A stretch of 64,000 nucleotides of DNA from Balanoglossus misakiensis (taxonomy: Eukaryota > Hemichordata), in assembly GCA_040954595.2 (NCBI GenBank), contig CM082577.2, positions 1,364,001 through 1,428,000 on the forward strand, read 5' to 3'. The stretch's first letter is position 1; every line of letters starts with the position of its first letter. Below, in pieces: positions 37,701 to 64,000 of this stretch. Position numbers and translations under genes: made by a program. The notes below the pieces were generated by a model, which ran no database searches, was not told the DNA's origin, and worked only from the letters and a program-made list of their open reading frames with translations.

Positions 37701-40399
37701 TCATCGATGTCTTTAATGAATAAAATGAAGAAAAAAAGAATACTAACTCAAAACCGCAAGAATTCATACAGAGCAGTTAAATGTGTGTCAAAATATACCC
37801 ACACGCCTTAGACTGCAATACGAACTAGTACAGGGACTAGACGGGTTTCAAACATTTCAGCAGGCTAGTTGTGTGCGCTGTTATCGAAGAGGAAATATTA
37901 GGTTATTTACCTATTTCACAATTGTCGCCAGTGAATCCAGCCACGCAGAAGCATTGATAATCTTGCCACGCATCAACACACTGACCTCCATTCACACACG
38001 GAGAATTCCAACAATCGTTTCCATCTGCAAGTATTAGAAGATAGCATGTCAGAAAAACATGTACAGCAAAGGATATGCTAGTGTTTTTGTCTCTGCGGAC
38101 TGTCTAGTGTGCGCTAGTACACACATGACTGTTTCTATACATATGCCATAAGCCATTATGTAATATATCACAAAGCATGATGAGCATGTCAATCGGCTTT
38201 GCGATGTGATCTGAAAGGGCCACCTCATAACCATTTTATTTAAAGTAACTTTGATTTCGAAAGTGCAATCTCAGCTCAATAACATTTTCTGTATTTAACA
38301 CAAATATTCAGTTTGTTTTGCACTGATTTCCAATATGGCAATTTTGTTCAGTCGTAAGTGAAGACACGTAGTATTTTCAATCGATTGAAATACATGTAAT
38401 AGAAGATACTAACCTGCCGAATACTCAAGTTCGAAACCATTCAGCACAATGTTACGATCGCTGCTAAAAATGAACCAGACATTCTGTGAGTTTAGAGTAA
38501 GTTTTGCCGGTAAACTATTGGCATCAGTCAGGTTGCCATGGAACGAATCAATTCTCTGTCTAAAGTCGGCGACTGTACCCGTGCCATACTCCAACACATC
38601 CTTATTTTCCTCGGTGTTGAAGTAGTTGAAATTGAACTCTATCTCTGAAGCTCCGTGTACGCGTACGTAGTAATGGCACAACTGTCTGTTTCCATAGAAA
38701 TTCGGATAGTTGGGGGATTGTATGAGTCCCGAAGAATTGCTGAAAAACCCGCCGCAGTTGTAAGCTGGTTTAGAGAAATAAAAAAGATACAGTTTAGGCT
38801 GATGTGGAATCAGTGCAAAGTGATATAATGTAGTATTGTGTAAATGTTGGGTCGCCGCTGACTGTATCCGAGTGTCAGTTAATATATTTCAAGTGGAAGA
38901 AGTGTTAGCGCCACCGGATGGTCAAACTGGAAAATACATACGTTTATCTTGCTCACTCATTTTTTGTTGTCAAAAGAGTTTATGATCTACTTTTGATACA
39001 CAATTTGTGAAATATTTCTGATTAAGTTCACATTTCACACGTTATGTTCTTGGGAAGAAACAAAAAGCCTTTGTAGCTGTTAAAAACATACGTACAAACG
39101 AAAATCTCGCAGTTGTCGCCCTCATAAGAACCGGTACACAAACAAGTGTATGCGTTGACTCCTAAACCATCCACGCATGTAGCGCCATTCATACATGGAT
39201 CGCTTGAGCATTCTGTAAAAACAATGTAAGATAACAAGTTAGACGTTGGTGGCGATGGCGCAGTAATTATAAGTACCACTGGAAAGCCGTCTTATAAACA
39301 AAACGAAAAAAGCACGCTGCAGACTATTTGCATCACAACAAGAAGTCAAATTGTCTTTGGAAACTGACTTTGAGCAATAATTCCACAGTGCGTTTCACTT
39401 TATTGTATGTAGAGGACATAAACGAAATAAGGTCAACATCAAAACGGTAAAATGGAGCGAGGTCGAATGCCCTTTTGAAATTTTCTGTTGTGAATTCAGG
39501 TGTATCCAAATGCAGTGGATGCCGCCGGGAATTAATTAAAACTGGTCAGTTCGGTTCAATCTGCATGAATTTGCTTTGATAAACCAATCTTTCTCTTGAG
39601 ACTTCAGTTACAAGTGAATATTTACTTTGGTGGATGTGTATGGTTCATGAAACTCAAAGGGTTACGTATAACGAGATTCAGTAGCACGCATTTTGTACAT
39701 GTAGGAATTTTCACTCCACATTCCTTCCTGTACTCTGAGGTCATAGATGGCACCATTTGTATTCTACTGTTGCCTCGAGGCTGGTCACACTCCAATGAAT
39801 TTCATTTTATTGCCAAGCCCTTCGATTGAAAATCGACCTATGTTTGTTCCCAGCCAACATTAAACCGTAGCAGGTGAATTTATTTTATTTCACCGAACTA
39901 ACAGGTTTACATTTGGGATTTCAATACAGCGAACAATGCGAGCCGTTTTCAAATGCAGTGGAGCAGATTACAACAGTATTGTAAAAAAAAAAGTGGTCGT
40001 ATAGGGCAAGGGTGGGGAGTAATGAAATTGTGGGTAACAAAGCAAAGTGTTTTCTCCGTGAATAATACATTTACAAAAGGATGTAGCTCTCCTCCATGCC
40101 TTGTTCTCGTTGTTACCAACATCATTTGCAATGTGTAATATAACTATATTAATGCAAATCGCTTTATCACACAGACAGCAATCAAGCGCTCACATTTATA
40201 AAAATGTAGACTATCACAACCGATTTGGCGCCCTTTTCCAAAGAAGGCAAATGTATATACCATAAACGAAGTAACAAAACTTGATTATACAAACCGCTAA
40301 CTTACCGTTTGCAGCGTCGACATGAGCGACGATAAAAAACGAGAACACAAAAAGTGTTTGCAGGAGCAAGTCCAGAGAACGGCGTACAGTGTTGTCCAT
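27929..40399 (-). CDS. Fibropellin-like gene B: EGF - CUB - 22 EGF - avidin-like, secreted
   Basis: Twenty-eight coding exons join into 1158 codons plus TAA. The start exon 40306-40399 encodes a longer signal peptide (core [19 protein letters not shown]). EGF1 is 39096-39212, CUB 38414-38764, EGF2-23 lie within 29152-38024, and avidin is 28615-28746, 28196-28406 and 27929-27992. Residues: EGF1 32-70, CUB 71-187, EGF array 188-1023, avidin-like 1024-1158. Phases are identical to genes A and C. It lies head to tail between them, which with shared exon sizes shows tandem gene duplication. It differs from A in exon sequence and in a middle array built by recent exon-block duplication. The product is predicted to be a secreted matrix protein like sea urchin fibropellin. 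Confidence 0.93.
30770..31250. repeat. Degenerate minisatellite, unit about 28-30 bp
   Basis: Within the 1.2-kb intron at 30306-31533, variants of ACCATTCTTCC recur, for example at 31047, 31077, 31131, 31162 and 31190, with looser copies further left. Spacing is about 27-31 bases or multiples. The repeat keeps open frames on both strands, which explains the small ORFs here. Limits are by eye. Confidence 0.5.
34484..34533. repeat. GA-rich simple repeat next to an EGF exon of gene B
   Basis: Imperfect GAGA/GACAGA repeats begin about 20 bases from the acceptor of the exon at 34352-34465. On the transcribed strand this is a pyrimidine tract upstream of the splice acceptor. Confidence 0.75.
35438..36509 (-). 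other. Intron of gene B with unassigned low-divergence open frames
   Basis: A 1.07-kb intron. From about 35710 to 36235 several open frames overlap on both strands, and ACCA/TGGT-rich sequence hints at an old tandem repeat, but no family is recognisable. A pentanucleotide run (AGCAT, five copies) is at 36361-36385. Confidence 0.55.
36361..36385. repeat. AGCAT pentanucleotide microsatellite
   Basis: Five perfect tandem copies of AGCAT in an intron of gene B, about 125 bases from the exon at 36510-36623. Confidence 0.9.
38414..38764 (-). other. CUB domain exon of gene B
   Basis: A 351-nt phase-1 exon encoding residues 71-187: [36 protein letters not shown] and [10 protein letters not shown]. 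It has only one cysteine pair, as in A and C. Confidence 0.92.
39096..39212 (-). other. EGF1 exon of gene B
   Basis: A 117-nt phase-1 exon: [17 protein letters not shown] and the rest of the module. The [11 protein letters not shown] segment is also found in EGF1 of gene C ([11 protein letters not shown]). Confidence 0.9.
39213..40305 (-). other. Intron 1 of gene B
   Basis: 1.1 kb between the signal-peptide exon and EGF1. Nothing recognisable is seen in it. Confidence 0.6.
40306..40399 (-). other. Signal-peptide exon of gene B
   Basis: A 94-nt exon with ATG at 40397-40399. Positively charged residues (NTVRRS) precede a long hydrophobic stretch, ending at a phase-1 GTAAGT donor. Confidence 0.85.
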
Positions 40400-41908
40400 T
40401 GTGCGAGTTAAAACACCGAATGCAGCGGACCCTGATGGGATCCCTTTGAAACGGAAGCTTTTTTTCGCCGATCGCTTCGTGATAAATCACTAAGAAAACA
40501 GACATTTGCCGATTCATTCTTTGTAAAGCCTGGAAGGTCATATCGGATAACACCGCTGACCCGTGCACGCGCAGTGACATGTGTATTGAAGATTGTCACA
40601 GTTTGGACTGCAGAGTAAAAATGTTCCATCACCATAACATACCGGTTGATAGAAGTGATGGTAACTCCGAAAATTAAGCCAAACAACATATTAATGAGAC
40701 AAACACATTATTGGATTGCTTCGTGTTACATTTATTTTCCGAATTAAAAAAAGATGACAAAAAACTGACAGATTCAGTGAATGTTACAATGCTGATTCAT
40801 TAGTCACATGAACAGTACAGTAAGTAGGTCTGTTTCAGACCAAACATAACCAAGGCCAAAAGAGGTGCGCTGTGAAATGCACCGGATGGCCTGATCTTGT
40901 AATAATAATTCTTCCTCTTGGTGTACACGGATGCCGAACATGGCCAACAACGGGCGATAACAACCAGCTGTTAGAAATACTTGCCGAATGTGATTAATTG
41001 AAATTCGGTGAAAAGTAGGGAAAGAATTTGCATATAAATAGAGAAAACCCTCATTTTACTTGGTGTGACAGTAATTGTTTGCTCCCCGCGGTGAAAACAG
41101 GTGGCACAACGAGATTGGCCAATCGGAGAACTTCATGGTCACGCTACACGTTGCCTCCAGATGACAACGACGACGACATTTCAGTTTTGATGCGGCGTCG
41201 ATGTATGATTCGTGCATCAAATCGACCTTAGCGTAAACTTAATTGATCGAAGGTGGAAAAAAGAAATCCTTCGTTTGCCACCAGAAATGACTAACGCCTC
41301 GAAACAACAAATACACTTAGTGGAAATAAAGAATAATGGTTAGAAAATGTCACCTTCTCGTTAGAAAACCAAGGCTTTGGTATGTACTGTAAAAATGGAA
41401 TAATTATCTTAAATATTTGGCTAACCATAATTCGCCGATCACATCAAAATGACCGAACCGGTTTGGCGTGTGAGCTCAAATTGCTTACAAAAATATGTTA
41501 GTATAATACATAGTATCAGTCTGTATGTGATTTAACACATTTGACAGCCACTATCCTTTTACACTACAGTTTATGATAAGCCACTGCAAGTAAAACTATT
41601 TCTCTGAATATCTACAATATATAGACAAATCTGAACGCGGGAATCCGGAAAGACAGTTGATCAGGAATAGGAAAAAAACATGTCGTCCACAGCCATTTTA
41701 GAGCAGCATGTAAAATATGTAAAATCCCTACAAATACTTTTTTGAGACTCTCGTTAGTTTTTGGCCTTATAAGAGTTGATTGTACGGAATCCTTCAAACG
41801 ACGAGTCCCGTTGACAAATTTGACCGGAATATTTTAATTAAGTAAAATATCTACAAGACTAAGAAATCAATGATGCGTTTACTTTCAACAGCGATCGTAC
41901 TGGTAAAA
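40400..41908. other. Intergenic region between genes B and C
   Basis: 1.5 kb, containing the promoter of B and the 3' UTR of C. An ATTAAA-type signal on the - strand at 41833-41838 lies about 70 bases after the C stop. No gene is seen. Confidence 0.55.
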
Positions 41909-57813
<15,905 letters not shown>

Positions 57814-60800
57814 TTACACTCTGTAAAAGACAATACCAATTTTAGTTTTGATATATAAGCGCAGCTCTTGATAACTATGAATACTGAAGTTGTGCGTGAA
57901 AGCGTGATACTTTTCAGGAAGAGGCCGATGTAGCGGTCTCAATACTGATTCTAGGGTTCTGACGACGTATGCCACTAAACAACTAAATGTACGGTCGCAA
58001 CTTACCCGGTGAATGTACCGATAAAGCCGCTGAGTTGTGGTCGTTGAGTGAACCATTCCACGACAACACTGTTAGAAGACGCTGTGAAGGTACTCGGCAT
58101 GACGTCGATGCAGTATTCGGTCGTCGTCGGCCCGTCGTGGATGTAGAGCGTAGCTTTGCAGTCACAAGGGCTGTCGATATGGTTTACCACGTGATTGAAG
58201 GTGACCTTCACCTGGCTGCCTGGTGCCGTCTCCAGGGTTACAGGGCACCGGCGCATGGTCGACTCGAAATTGAAATACCGCGGAGAAGAGAACCTCGGAA
58301 CTTCGAATAGTGTCTCTCGGAAGGTGTCTCCGCAATCTATGGAATTAAAAAAGCGGTGCTTCACATATAAAAGTGTGCTTTGCTTCTTAGGATGGTCTAC
58401 TGGTTGTGTTTGAAATGCTATTTATTTATTTATGAGCCAATTCATGCATGTGCAATGCCAGAATTTGAATGTGCGACTGTCAATCCTGATTGAATATTTT
58501 GATTAAATATTTACACAGCCAAGAGCCAAATATTTAAATAATCACAAAAGTTATCGGTTAGAATGATAATAAATTTAGTGCATTTCTTATGTCGTTTTTT
58601 TCCATAATGCGTTTGGTCGGATCAAATCTATGCATAAGCTAGAAATCAATCAGTCTAGATATGTAGTGAGTGCGAGACTTACCAGCGAAATTCTGAATTT
58701 GGAAAAATAGAGTTCCTGCTGTTGACGATAGGGAAACTGGTTGGAAATCTTGGCTTCGCAAGCGACATGTAGACGTGCCAATGTTGTAGTCAAAATGATG
58801 ACACAGAAAATCAACTGAATGTGTGCAATTTCTGGCACATTGATCCAGCGTAAGGCCGCTGAATTCGGCGGCTGGCACGTCGTCAAATTTCTTGTCATAA
58901 ACTGGATCAAAGAACTTGACGCTGGGGCCTACGTGAGAAAACAGATGAGTAAAAAGTTACCTTGATTTTTGTCATAAACTAAAATATTACGCTGCTGGTA
59001 TCTTGCAATTACTTTGCTGTAAGTTTGTATCGAGCAATAAATCCTTTTCATAGCATTATTATTTTATTGTTAAATTCTTGAACAATCAATAGCATTTTAT
59101 TTGGAAACAAAATTTGCAGTAGGGTTAGGACTTTGGGAAAAAAAACATATTTAACCACAGGTCCCATCCCAGTGAGTGTTATGTAATGCAAAGAGACGTG
59201 CTGTACACCTTACCACAGAATGCTTCGTCTGATCCGTCAAGACAGTCATTGTAATTATCACATCGCCAGGTGTAGGGCAGGCAAATACCGGTGTTGCACG
59301 GAAACTCGTCATCAAGAAGGCAATCAAAAGAACCTTAAAAGAAAACATCACACACACAGAAAAGCGTGTGGTGATTTGTCAATATGTAGATATGATAGAA
59401 TTGTTACTGACAGATGTTGTGCTGCATGTGCTGTCTCGCATTTGTGAATTCACTTTTCAACAGGTGTACAGTATGTGCATGAAAAGAGTAATTTACAATA
59501 GACATTTAGACGTGAGGTGGTCCTTCACGCGGGCTTTTCATAAATGAGAATTGGACCAATAGCACTTTGGCTTTGGGTTTCACTTGCAAGGCGTCGTTTC
59601 CCCAGTACACGTGTCTTCAAAATTTGATCTGGCAGATTTGAATTGTAGTCCAACACATCCAAATGGCCAGCTGACAGCCGTTATGGATCATATCACAACG
59701 CAAATTGAACATGCATAATTTAGTACGCTGTTCTTGTGGCAAGTTCACTTATTATAGCTTGAATAATGAAAGCCATAGCACACGTGAACAAGTGAGAAAT
59801 AAACCAATCAAAGACAACTTTGCAAAAATACTGAACCAATCATAGGCAACAATGCGAAACTGTTGATGGTCGGCCACATAGGCTGCTGGGGGTCCATTCA
59901 CTCACGTGATTGTGGCTCGAGACCAGCCACCGCATTCTCGACAAAATTGCTGTACAATGATGAGGCTTTGACGAAGACGGTCGGGAAGTTAGCCTGTGCA
60001 CATCCGGCGCCAAAAGTGACTAAGGCAGCAACAGCCCAGGTGCCGTCACTTTGCTTGCAACTTAACGGTGCTCCTCCGTCACCCTGTTGGTGAAATGGAA
60101 ATTTGGTCAAGGGATGAAAGTATCATGCATCATGTTTTTTTCTTTAAGATAACTTCATAGATGGTTATTCTTGTGGCCTTTATTTCACCAGAGAAAGAAT
60201 ACAAATTCGCATATCATACTCACAATGCATGGACCGATTCCTCCCGCCAAATATCCAGCACAGACTTGGGATTCCGCGAGCACGGGCGGATCACTCGATA
60301 TCGGGGTGTAAAAGGTGTTGCATTCATCCCGTGTAAACAGCGGTAATGGTGCTTCCTGCATGTCTGTTGATCTACCACCTGCATCCGGGGTATGAAGAGA
60401 AACAGGCATGTGAAAATGGCATAAAAACGAAAATGTCGTTTCAGAAATGTCGATCGAAGTGTCCACGCGTTCTGGTGCGTATTTGATACATACAGGGCGT
60501 TAAAACACTGATAATCTATATTCATCCGAGTCAGGATATTTTTTGCACGCGTGTGTTCCTTTGGTTCGATCTGCACCTAAATGTTATGTGAAGGAAACGA
60601 TTATATTAGCATTATGTTAAAATCCCAACCAAATTCCTTCACCTGAGAGATTGATGTCACCAAATCCAACAATGTGACAGTCGGTGAAGGCAGTGTAATT
60701 GGCGTTAGAATCCAGTACGCAGACGGGTCTGACATCATCAGCGAAAGTGACGTCGCTGGTTAGTTTTACCAAAATGGCGTCGTGGTCACGGGTGTTACCG

Positions 60801-61592
60801 TTGAAATTCGGGTGGAGATAAAACGATTGTGCTTGCACCTCTTGCCTGGAGTTTCCAACGTGGAATGTGTACCGACTTGGTTCGTGCACATAGTCACTAA
60901 AGACGAAAGTCAAAAACACGCATACGTTCACAACTGACTAAAATGTGTCCATATCGACACGCTGTGTCGTGTGAGGAAAAAGACTGCGTGGTCCCTGTAT
61001 TGCCTGTGAATTTCATTGCTTATCTGCATATAAAGAAACACACACAAGCGATCTATGATCATGTGCAAATTGCAGGCATGGTAAATTCATTTCCTATAAT
61101 TGGTCCAAGCCAAGGTCCAAAACAGCTTCTAAATAGCGGTTTACGAAAAACAACACTCTGCCAATAATACCGAAAGCTAACGATTTATTGGCTTGAGTAC
61201 CCTGGGCGTAATACTTACATGCAGTGCGCTTTAGTCAGTATATACCGGTTTGATACGAGAACGCCTCCACAAGTAATGCCTCCATCTAAATTCAAATCTA
61301 CAACCCATGGCCACTTGACGTATGTTGTTGACGAACCGCCGATGATCCGCTTCGTCTCGGGGTGTCCTGGTCTAGTTCCGCATTGAATTTGACCTGTTGT
61401 GTGTGGACGGAAAATGCACGGTTTAAACTGGCTAATCGAGGCTTCGGGAGATTCCACAGTCCGTACGCATGCAATCGTTAAACTCTAAGTATCTGATGTC
61501 TGACACTTAATTAAAAACTCACCTGTAGATCTGCAAATGCTGATGAACAGAAACAGCAAATAGATCCAAATGACATTCAGGGATTCCGTCAT
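57814..61592 (-). CDS. Secreted trypsin-like pseudoprotease with LDLa, PAN and CUB domains
   Basis: Nine coding exons: 61523-61592, 61219-61393, 60643-60896, 60224-60378, 59906-60083, 59214-59333, 58683-58928, 58006-58336, 57814-57820. All junctions are GT-AG and phase-consistent, giving 511 codons plus TAA. Residues 1-23 are a signal peptide ([14 protein letters not shown]). The S1 domain starts with an activation-type R-IIGG at 39-43. The triad histidine (KAHC, His80) and aspartate (DHDAIL, Asp121) remain, but the GDSGGP motif reads GDGGAP with Gly221 in place of serine, so proteolysis is not expected. LDLa is 278-317 with the calcium-binding [10 protein letters not shown] end, PAN/apple 318-399, CUB 400-509. 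Trypsin-fold pseudoenzymes usually act as binding or recognition proteins; that role is inferred here. It is in the same orientation as the fibropellin-like genes. Confidence 0.92.
58006..58336 (-). other. CUB domain exon of the pseudoprotease gene
   Basis: A 331-nt exon starting phase 1 ([10 protein letters not shown]) and ending phase 2. It is a four-cysteine CUB ([22 protein letters not shown]) with an extra adjacent cysteine in CDC. The protein then ends two codons into the tiny exon 57814-57820. Confidence 0.88.
58683..58928 (-). other. PAN/apple domain exon of the pseudoprotease gene
   Basis: A 246-nt phase-1 exon with the PAN pattern: [10 protein letters not shown], then FLCHHFDYN, then STCRLRS. 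PAN domains mediate protein or carbohydrate binding. Confidence 0.82.
59214..59333 (-). other. LDL-receptor class A exon of the pseudoprotease gene
   Basis: A 120-nt phase-1 exon encoding [18 protein letters not shown], then [18 protein letters not shown]. Six cysteines and the full acidic calcium cage are present. Confidence 0.92.
59906..61393 (-). other. Trypsin-like (S1) domain, catalytic serine missing
   Basis: Exons 61219-61393, 60643-60896, 60224-60378 and 59906-60083. The fold is intact: activation site R-IIGG, His80, Asp121, the Cys pairs equivalent to 42-58, 168-182 and 191-220, and an FPTVF segment near the C-terminus. The serine-195 position is glycine and the 189 position is also glycine (GPCIGDGGAPL). 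The exon with the serine region begins exactly at the GD motif, as in many S1 genes. Confidence 0.92.
61523..61592 (-). other. Signal-peptide exon of the pseudoprotease gene
   Basis: A 70-nt exon with ATG at 61590-61592 encoding MTESLN, a 14-residue hydrophobic core and a cysteine, ending at a phase-1 GTGAGT donor. It fits the phase-1 start of the next exon. Confidence 0.85.
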
Positions 61593-62656
61593 TTTCTGTT
61601 CGTGAGTTTCCTTAGAGTATCATAGCAAGGCACCCTGAATGAAATGTTCTGACTACCACAGGATTTGTTCCTTTACGACTGTATAAATGTATGCTGCACC
61701 TGAACTGTGGTTGGTGAATGGTTGACAACTAACACGTGGACACCAATAAAAAGCACTGGCTGAACATTTTCTATTATTGAATTAAAATAAAATGCCTTCA
61801 TAATTAACGACAATTCAGGCGTATGACAAATAGCGTCACGACTAAACGCGAAGACGTATAGCTTATATTATCGCATTAATACAACTTCGACTGTTCATCA
61901 AAACGCACGTCGCAGAAATAATTCCATTCCCATTTATAACCCACATTTTGACGTGTTAATTGCCAATTCCGATACATGCTGGTAGTATTTCATTCTTGAC
62001 GGGGTTTACGATGTCATTCAAAAGAGCGGTGTACAGGGCTCCTTACGCGCTCTTAATTTGACAATCAATTTCAAGTAAATCGAATTCTGATTTCTAAGAG
62101 ATTCAGTATTTAATGACGTCGGTGTGATCCCTGTACAGAATTCGCCGCGTAAGGCGTAGGAAATGCGGGCAAGAGATCGATCTTGGTTTATATTGAACAT
62201 TAGTGGAGGTGTATGGATACCTTATATGATCGTTTTATGTACATCACTCACGCCATTGTCTACCTCTAATATAATCACGACACTCAGACTGCTGTCAAAG
62301 TTTCGCGTCGATGTGTCTGGAAAGAATAAGCGAAAATAGGGATGATATAATTTTCGCCCGTCACGAGGCTCTAAATTGCACGTGTTGTGTACATATACCC
62401 TTCGATCCACTTTCTATTAATTGCAAGATTACTCGACAAAATCTTACATTTAGACCATTTTATTAATTCTGAAAACCCGTCCCTAAAGTGCCATTACATT
62501 ATATATGACATTTATGCGACACAAATCTATAGATGGAAAATATGAGGTAAAATAATTTTCTGCCATATCAAATGGGAAATTTATGTTTTCCATGCTTTAT
62601 ACGCAACCCCAGAACAGAAACCAAAGGCATAATTGGTGTCAAATAAAAAACACAAA
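61593..62656. other. Spacer between the pseudoprotease gene and the upstream CUB gene
   Basis: About 1.06 kb, presumed promoter of the pseudoprotease and 3' UTR of the CUB gene. No coding exon or clear TATA box was identified. Confidence 0.5.
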
Positions 62657-63967
62657 TCACACAATTATATTATTGTCTAACATTTCGCAGGATTTACAGT
62701 TAGTGCTGATAGACTGAAACTCGTAGACACAACGGAATCCCGATTCTTGTACAGAGAAATCTGACTCAAACTTCATGAAGAGGGCGTTCCCCGTCGAGTT
62801 AACCACGCCCGGACTATTTCGACCGCAAAAGCCGCCAATGAGAGGCGACCCCTCAGACGGTCCGTCATACAGACTCAAAACGTCCCAATTGTTTGTGCAA
62901 ACGTCGTCGTCGATCTCCAGGAAGAAGTCGGTGAAATTCAAAAGGACGCGTTGGTCTTCCATCGCGTTGAATTCCCACGTGTAGATACGGTCTGGCGGGT
63001 AGTCGTTCGGCCAGTTCGGTGACGTAATAACGCCAGGTCCATCAGTAATTATGAAATTTGATTTGTACGCTGGAATGTGATAAAAGGATACAATTAACGC
63101 CTGTGTCTCTGATACAATGGTGGAGAAAATAGTAATCGTCATCATCACCGTATAATTAACATATTACCGGTAATACATTATTATACATTCATACATTTGT
63201 GACGATGAAGTAGTCTTGTAATTGTAAAACATCTGGAAGCATTTGGCTCATATCACAGGATCGGAACTGTAGACATTAGAAAGCCTTCTGTAACCATAAG
63301 GCCTACTAAACCAAAACCGCGCATATACACTGTTCACAGGAGCTAAAGACATTAGCGTGAGAACAGTTTGATTGGTCATCATGCCTGAGTTCATTTTGTA
63401 GAAACCGTTTTCAATTATAGTTGATTTTGTACCACGAGATAATTATCACTTGCAGAACATGCCTCAACGATATCTCAAGCCGTCCACGTGACACCTCAAA
63501 CACCTCAGCCGTCCAGGTGACACCAGAAACACCTCGGTCAAGGATTTTAGTTTTGACGCACGCCCACTCAAAAAATAACAAGCCCCCTGTATTCAGTGTT
63601 TACTTACACACAAAATAACTGGCCAAAAATCCGATGTTGAGGTCAACAGGGCCACTTGCTTCGCCGTATTCAAGGAACAACTGGTTGCCCGAAGACTCGA
63701 AACTCTGTGGAAGGGAGTTGAAGCAGAATGCATCAACGACAGATACTGTGTCGTCAAGACCGTTGCGGATGATGACCCGCTCGTTGCTGCTGTCGCAACC
63801 CACAACGCCCGCATCGTCAGACGAAAGTGTATATTGGAAGTTGATCTTGATGATGGCATCGATGGCATTTTGAGAAAAGAACAGTTGGCACCATCCGTCG
63901 GACGCGGCCTGGATCCATCGAGGGGAGGCAATAACTCCGCGTTCAGCGTCCAATACGGAGCCACATT
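62657..63967 (-). CDS. CUB-domain protein, 3' part (5' end beyond the window)
   Basis: Two exons are seen: 63608-63967 and 62657-63069, joined in phase 1. The first encodes a CUB domain (ECGSVLDAERGVIASPRW, four cysteines including GCDSS and FCF). The second encodes another CUB (GPGVITSPNWPNDYPPDR, NWDVLSLYDGPS, GFCGRNSPG, RCVYEF) and runs into a TGA at 62657-62659 after a short tail with CKSC. The first cysteine of the second CUB is missing (YKSNFIITDG). The first exon starts with an acceptor, so more exons lie off the right edge. Alternatively the last exon could be spliced at the weak donor inside the tail and continue to an exon further left. Likely secreted or extracellular. Confidence 0.75.
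63070..63607 (-). other. Intron of the CUB gene with a 29-bp direct duplication
   Basis: A 538-base intron. At 63480-63508 and 63509-63537 a 29-base unit (CCGTCCACGTGACACC and following) is repeated twice with about four differences. Confidence 0.65.
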
Positions 63968-64000
63968 CTGCAATATAATGTGCGAAAAAAACTATAGTCT

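Larger units (their letters stand above)
29152..38024 (-). other. EGF exon array of gene B (EGF2 to EGF23, 22 exons of 114 nt)
   Basis: In transcription order: 37911-38024, 37597-37710, 37196-37309, 36896-37009, 36510-36623, 35324-35437, 34905-35018, 34690-34803, 34352-34465, 34003-34116, 33711-33824, 33352-33465, 33110-33223, 32820-32933, 32479-32592, 32149-32262, 31881-31994, 31534-31647, 30192-30305, 29873-29986, 29580-29693, 29152-29265. Every exon is 114 nt and phase 1-1. The first has the DGNDCW start. The one at 29580-29693 ([11 protein letters not shown]) is the penultimate non-calcium type. Exons from 36510 down to 32149 show a repeating order of five module types, with near-identical pairs (32820/33352 and 32149/34352). 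Confidence 0.92.

Overview
This is eukaryotic (metazoan) genomic DNA, AT-rich, with small exons, GT-AG introns, microsatellites and small DNA-transposon remnants. Three adjacent genes encode secreted mosaics ordered EGF - CUB - EGF array - avidin-like domain. That order is best known from sea urchin fibropellins, so an invertebrate deuterostome (echinoderm, hemichordate or lancelet) is the likely source; the species cannot be fixed from the sequence alone.

Layout. (1) 14-8559, + strand: a complete cytohesin gene (ARF guanine-nucleotide exchange factor) in 14 coding exons, 388 residues, with mobile-element relics in its introns. (2) 10039-24593, 27929-40399 and 41909-52679, all - strand: three complete, tandem fibropellin-like genes (called A, B and C here) of 1145, 1158 and 876 residues, reconstructed exon by exon; each joined coding length is divisible by 3. 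Gene A converges with cytohesin; A, B and C are head to tail. (3) 57814-61592, - strand: a complete nine-exon gene for a 511-residue secreted protein with a trypsin-like domain whose catalytic serine is replaced by glycine, followed by LDL-receptor class A, PAN/apple and CUB domains. (4) 62657 to beyond the right edge, - strand: the 3' part of another CUB-domain gene.

How the genes relate. Cytohesin is an intracellular signalling protein with no evident link to its neighbours. The other five genes encode predicted secreted, disulfide-rich proteins built from exons bounded by phase-1 introns (EGF, CUB, LDLa, PAN), so the right four-fifths of the window is an extracellular-mosaic cluster shaped by exon and gene duplication. 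In genes A-C the ends are conserved (EGF1, CUB, an EGF starting with a DCW signature, a non-calcium penultimate EGF, then avidin), while the middle EGF arrays differ. In gene B a five-exon block has been duplicated in tandem.

Most noteworthy: the inactive-looking protease with its multidomain tail; the higher-order exon duplication in gene B; loss of biotin-pocket residues in all three avidin domains; and inverted-repeat elements in the cytohesin introns, including two bounded by TTAA.
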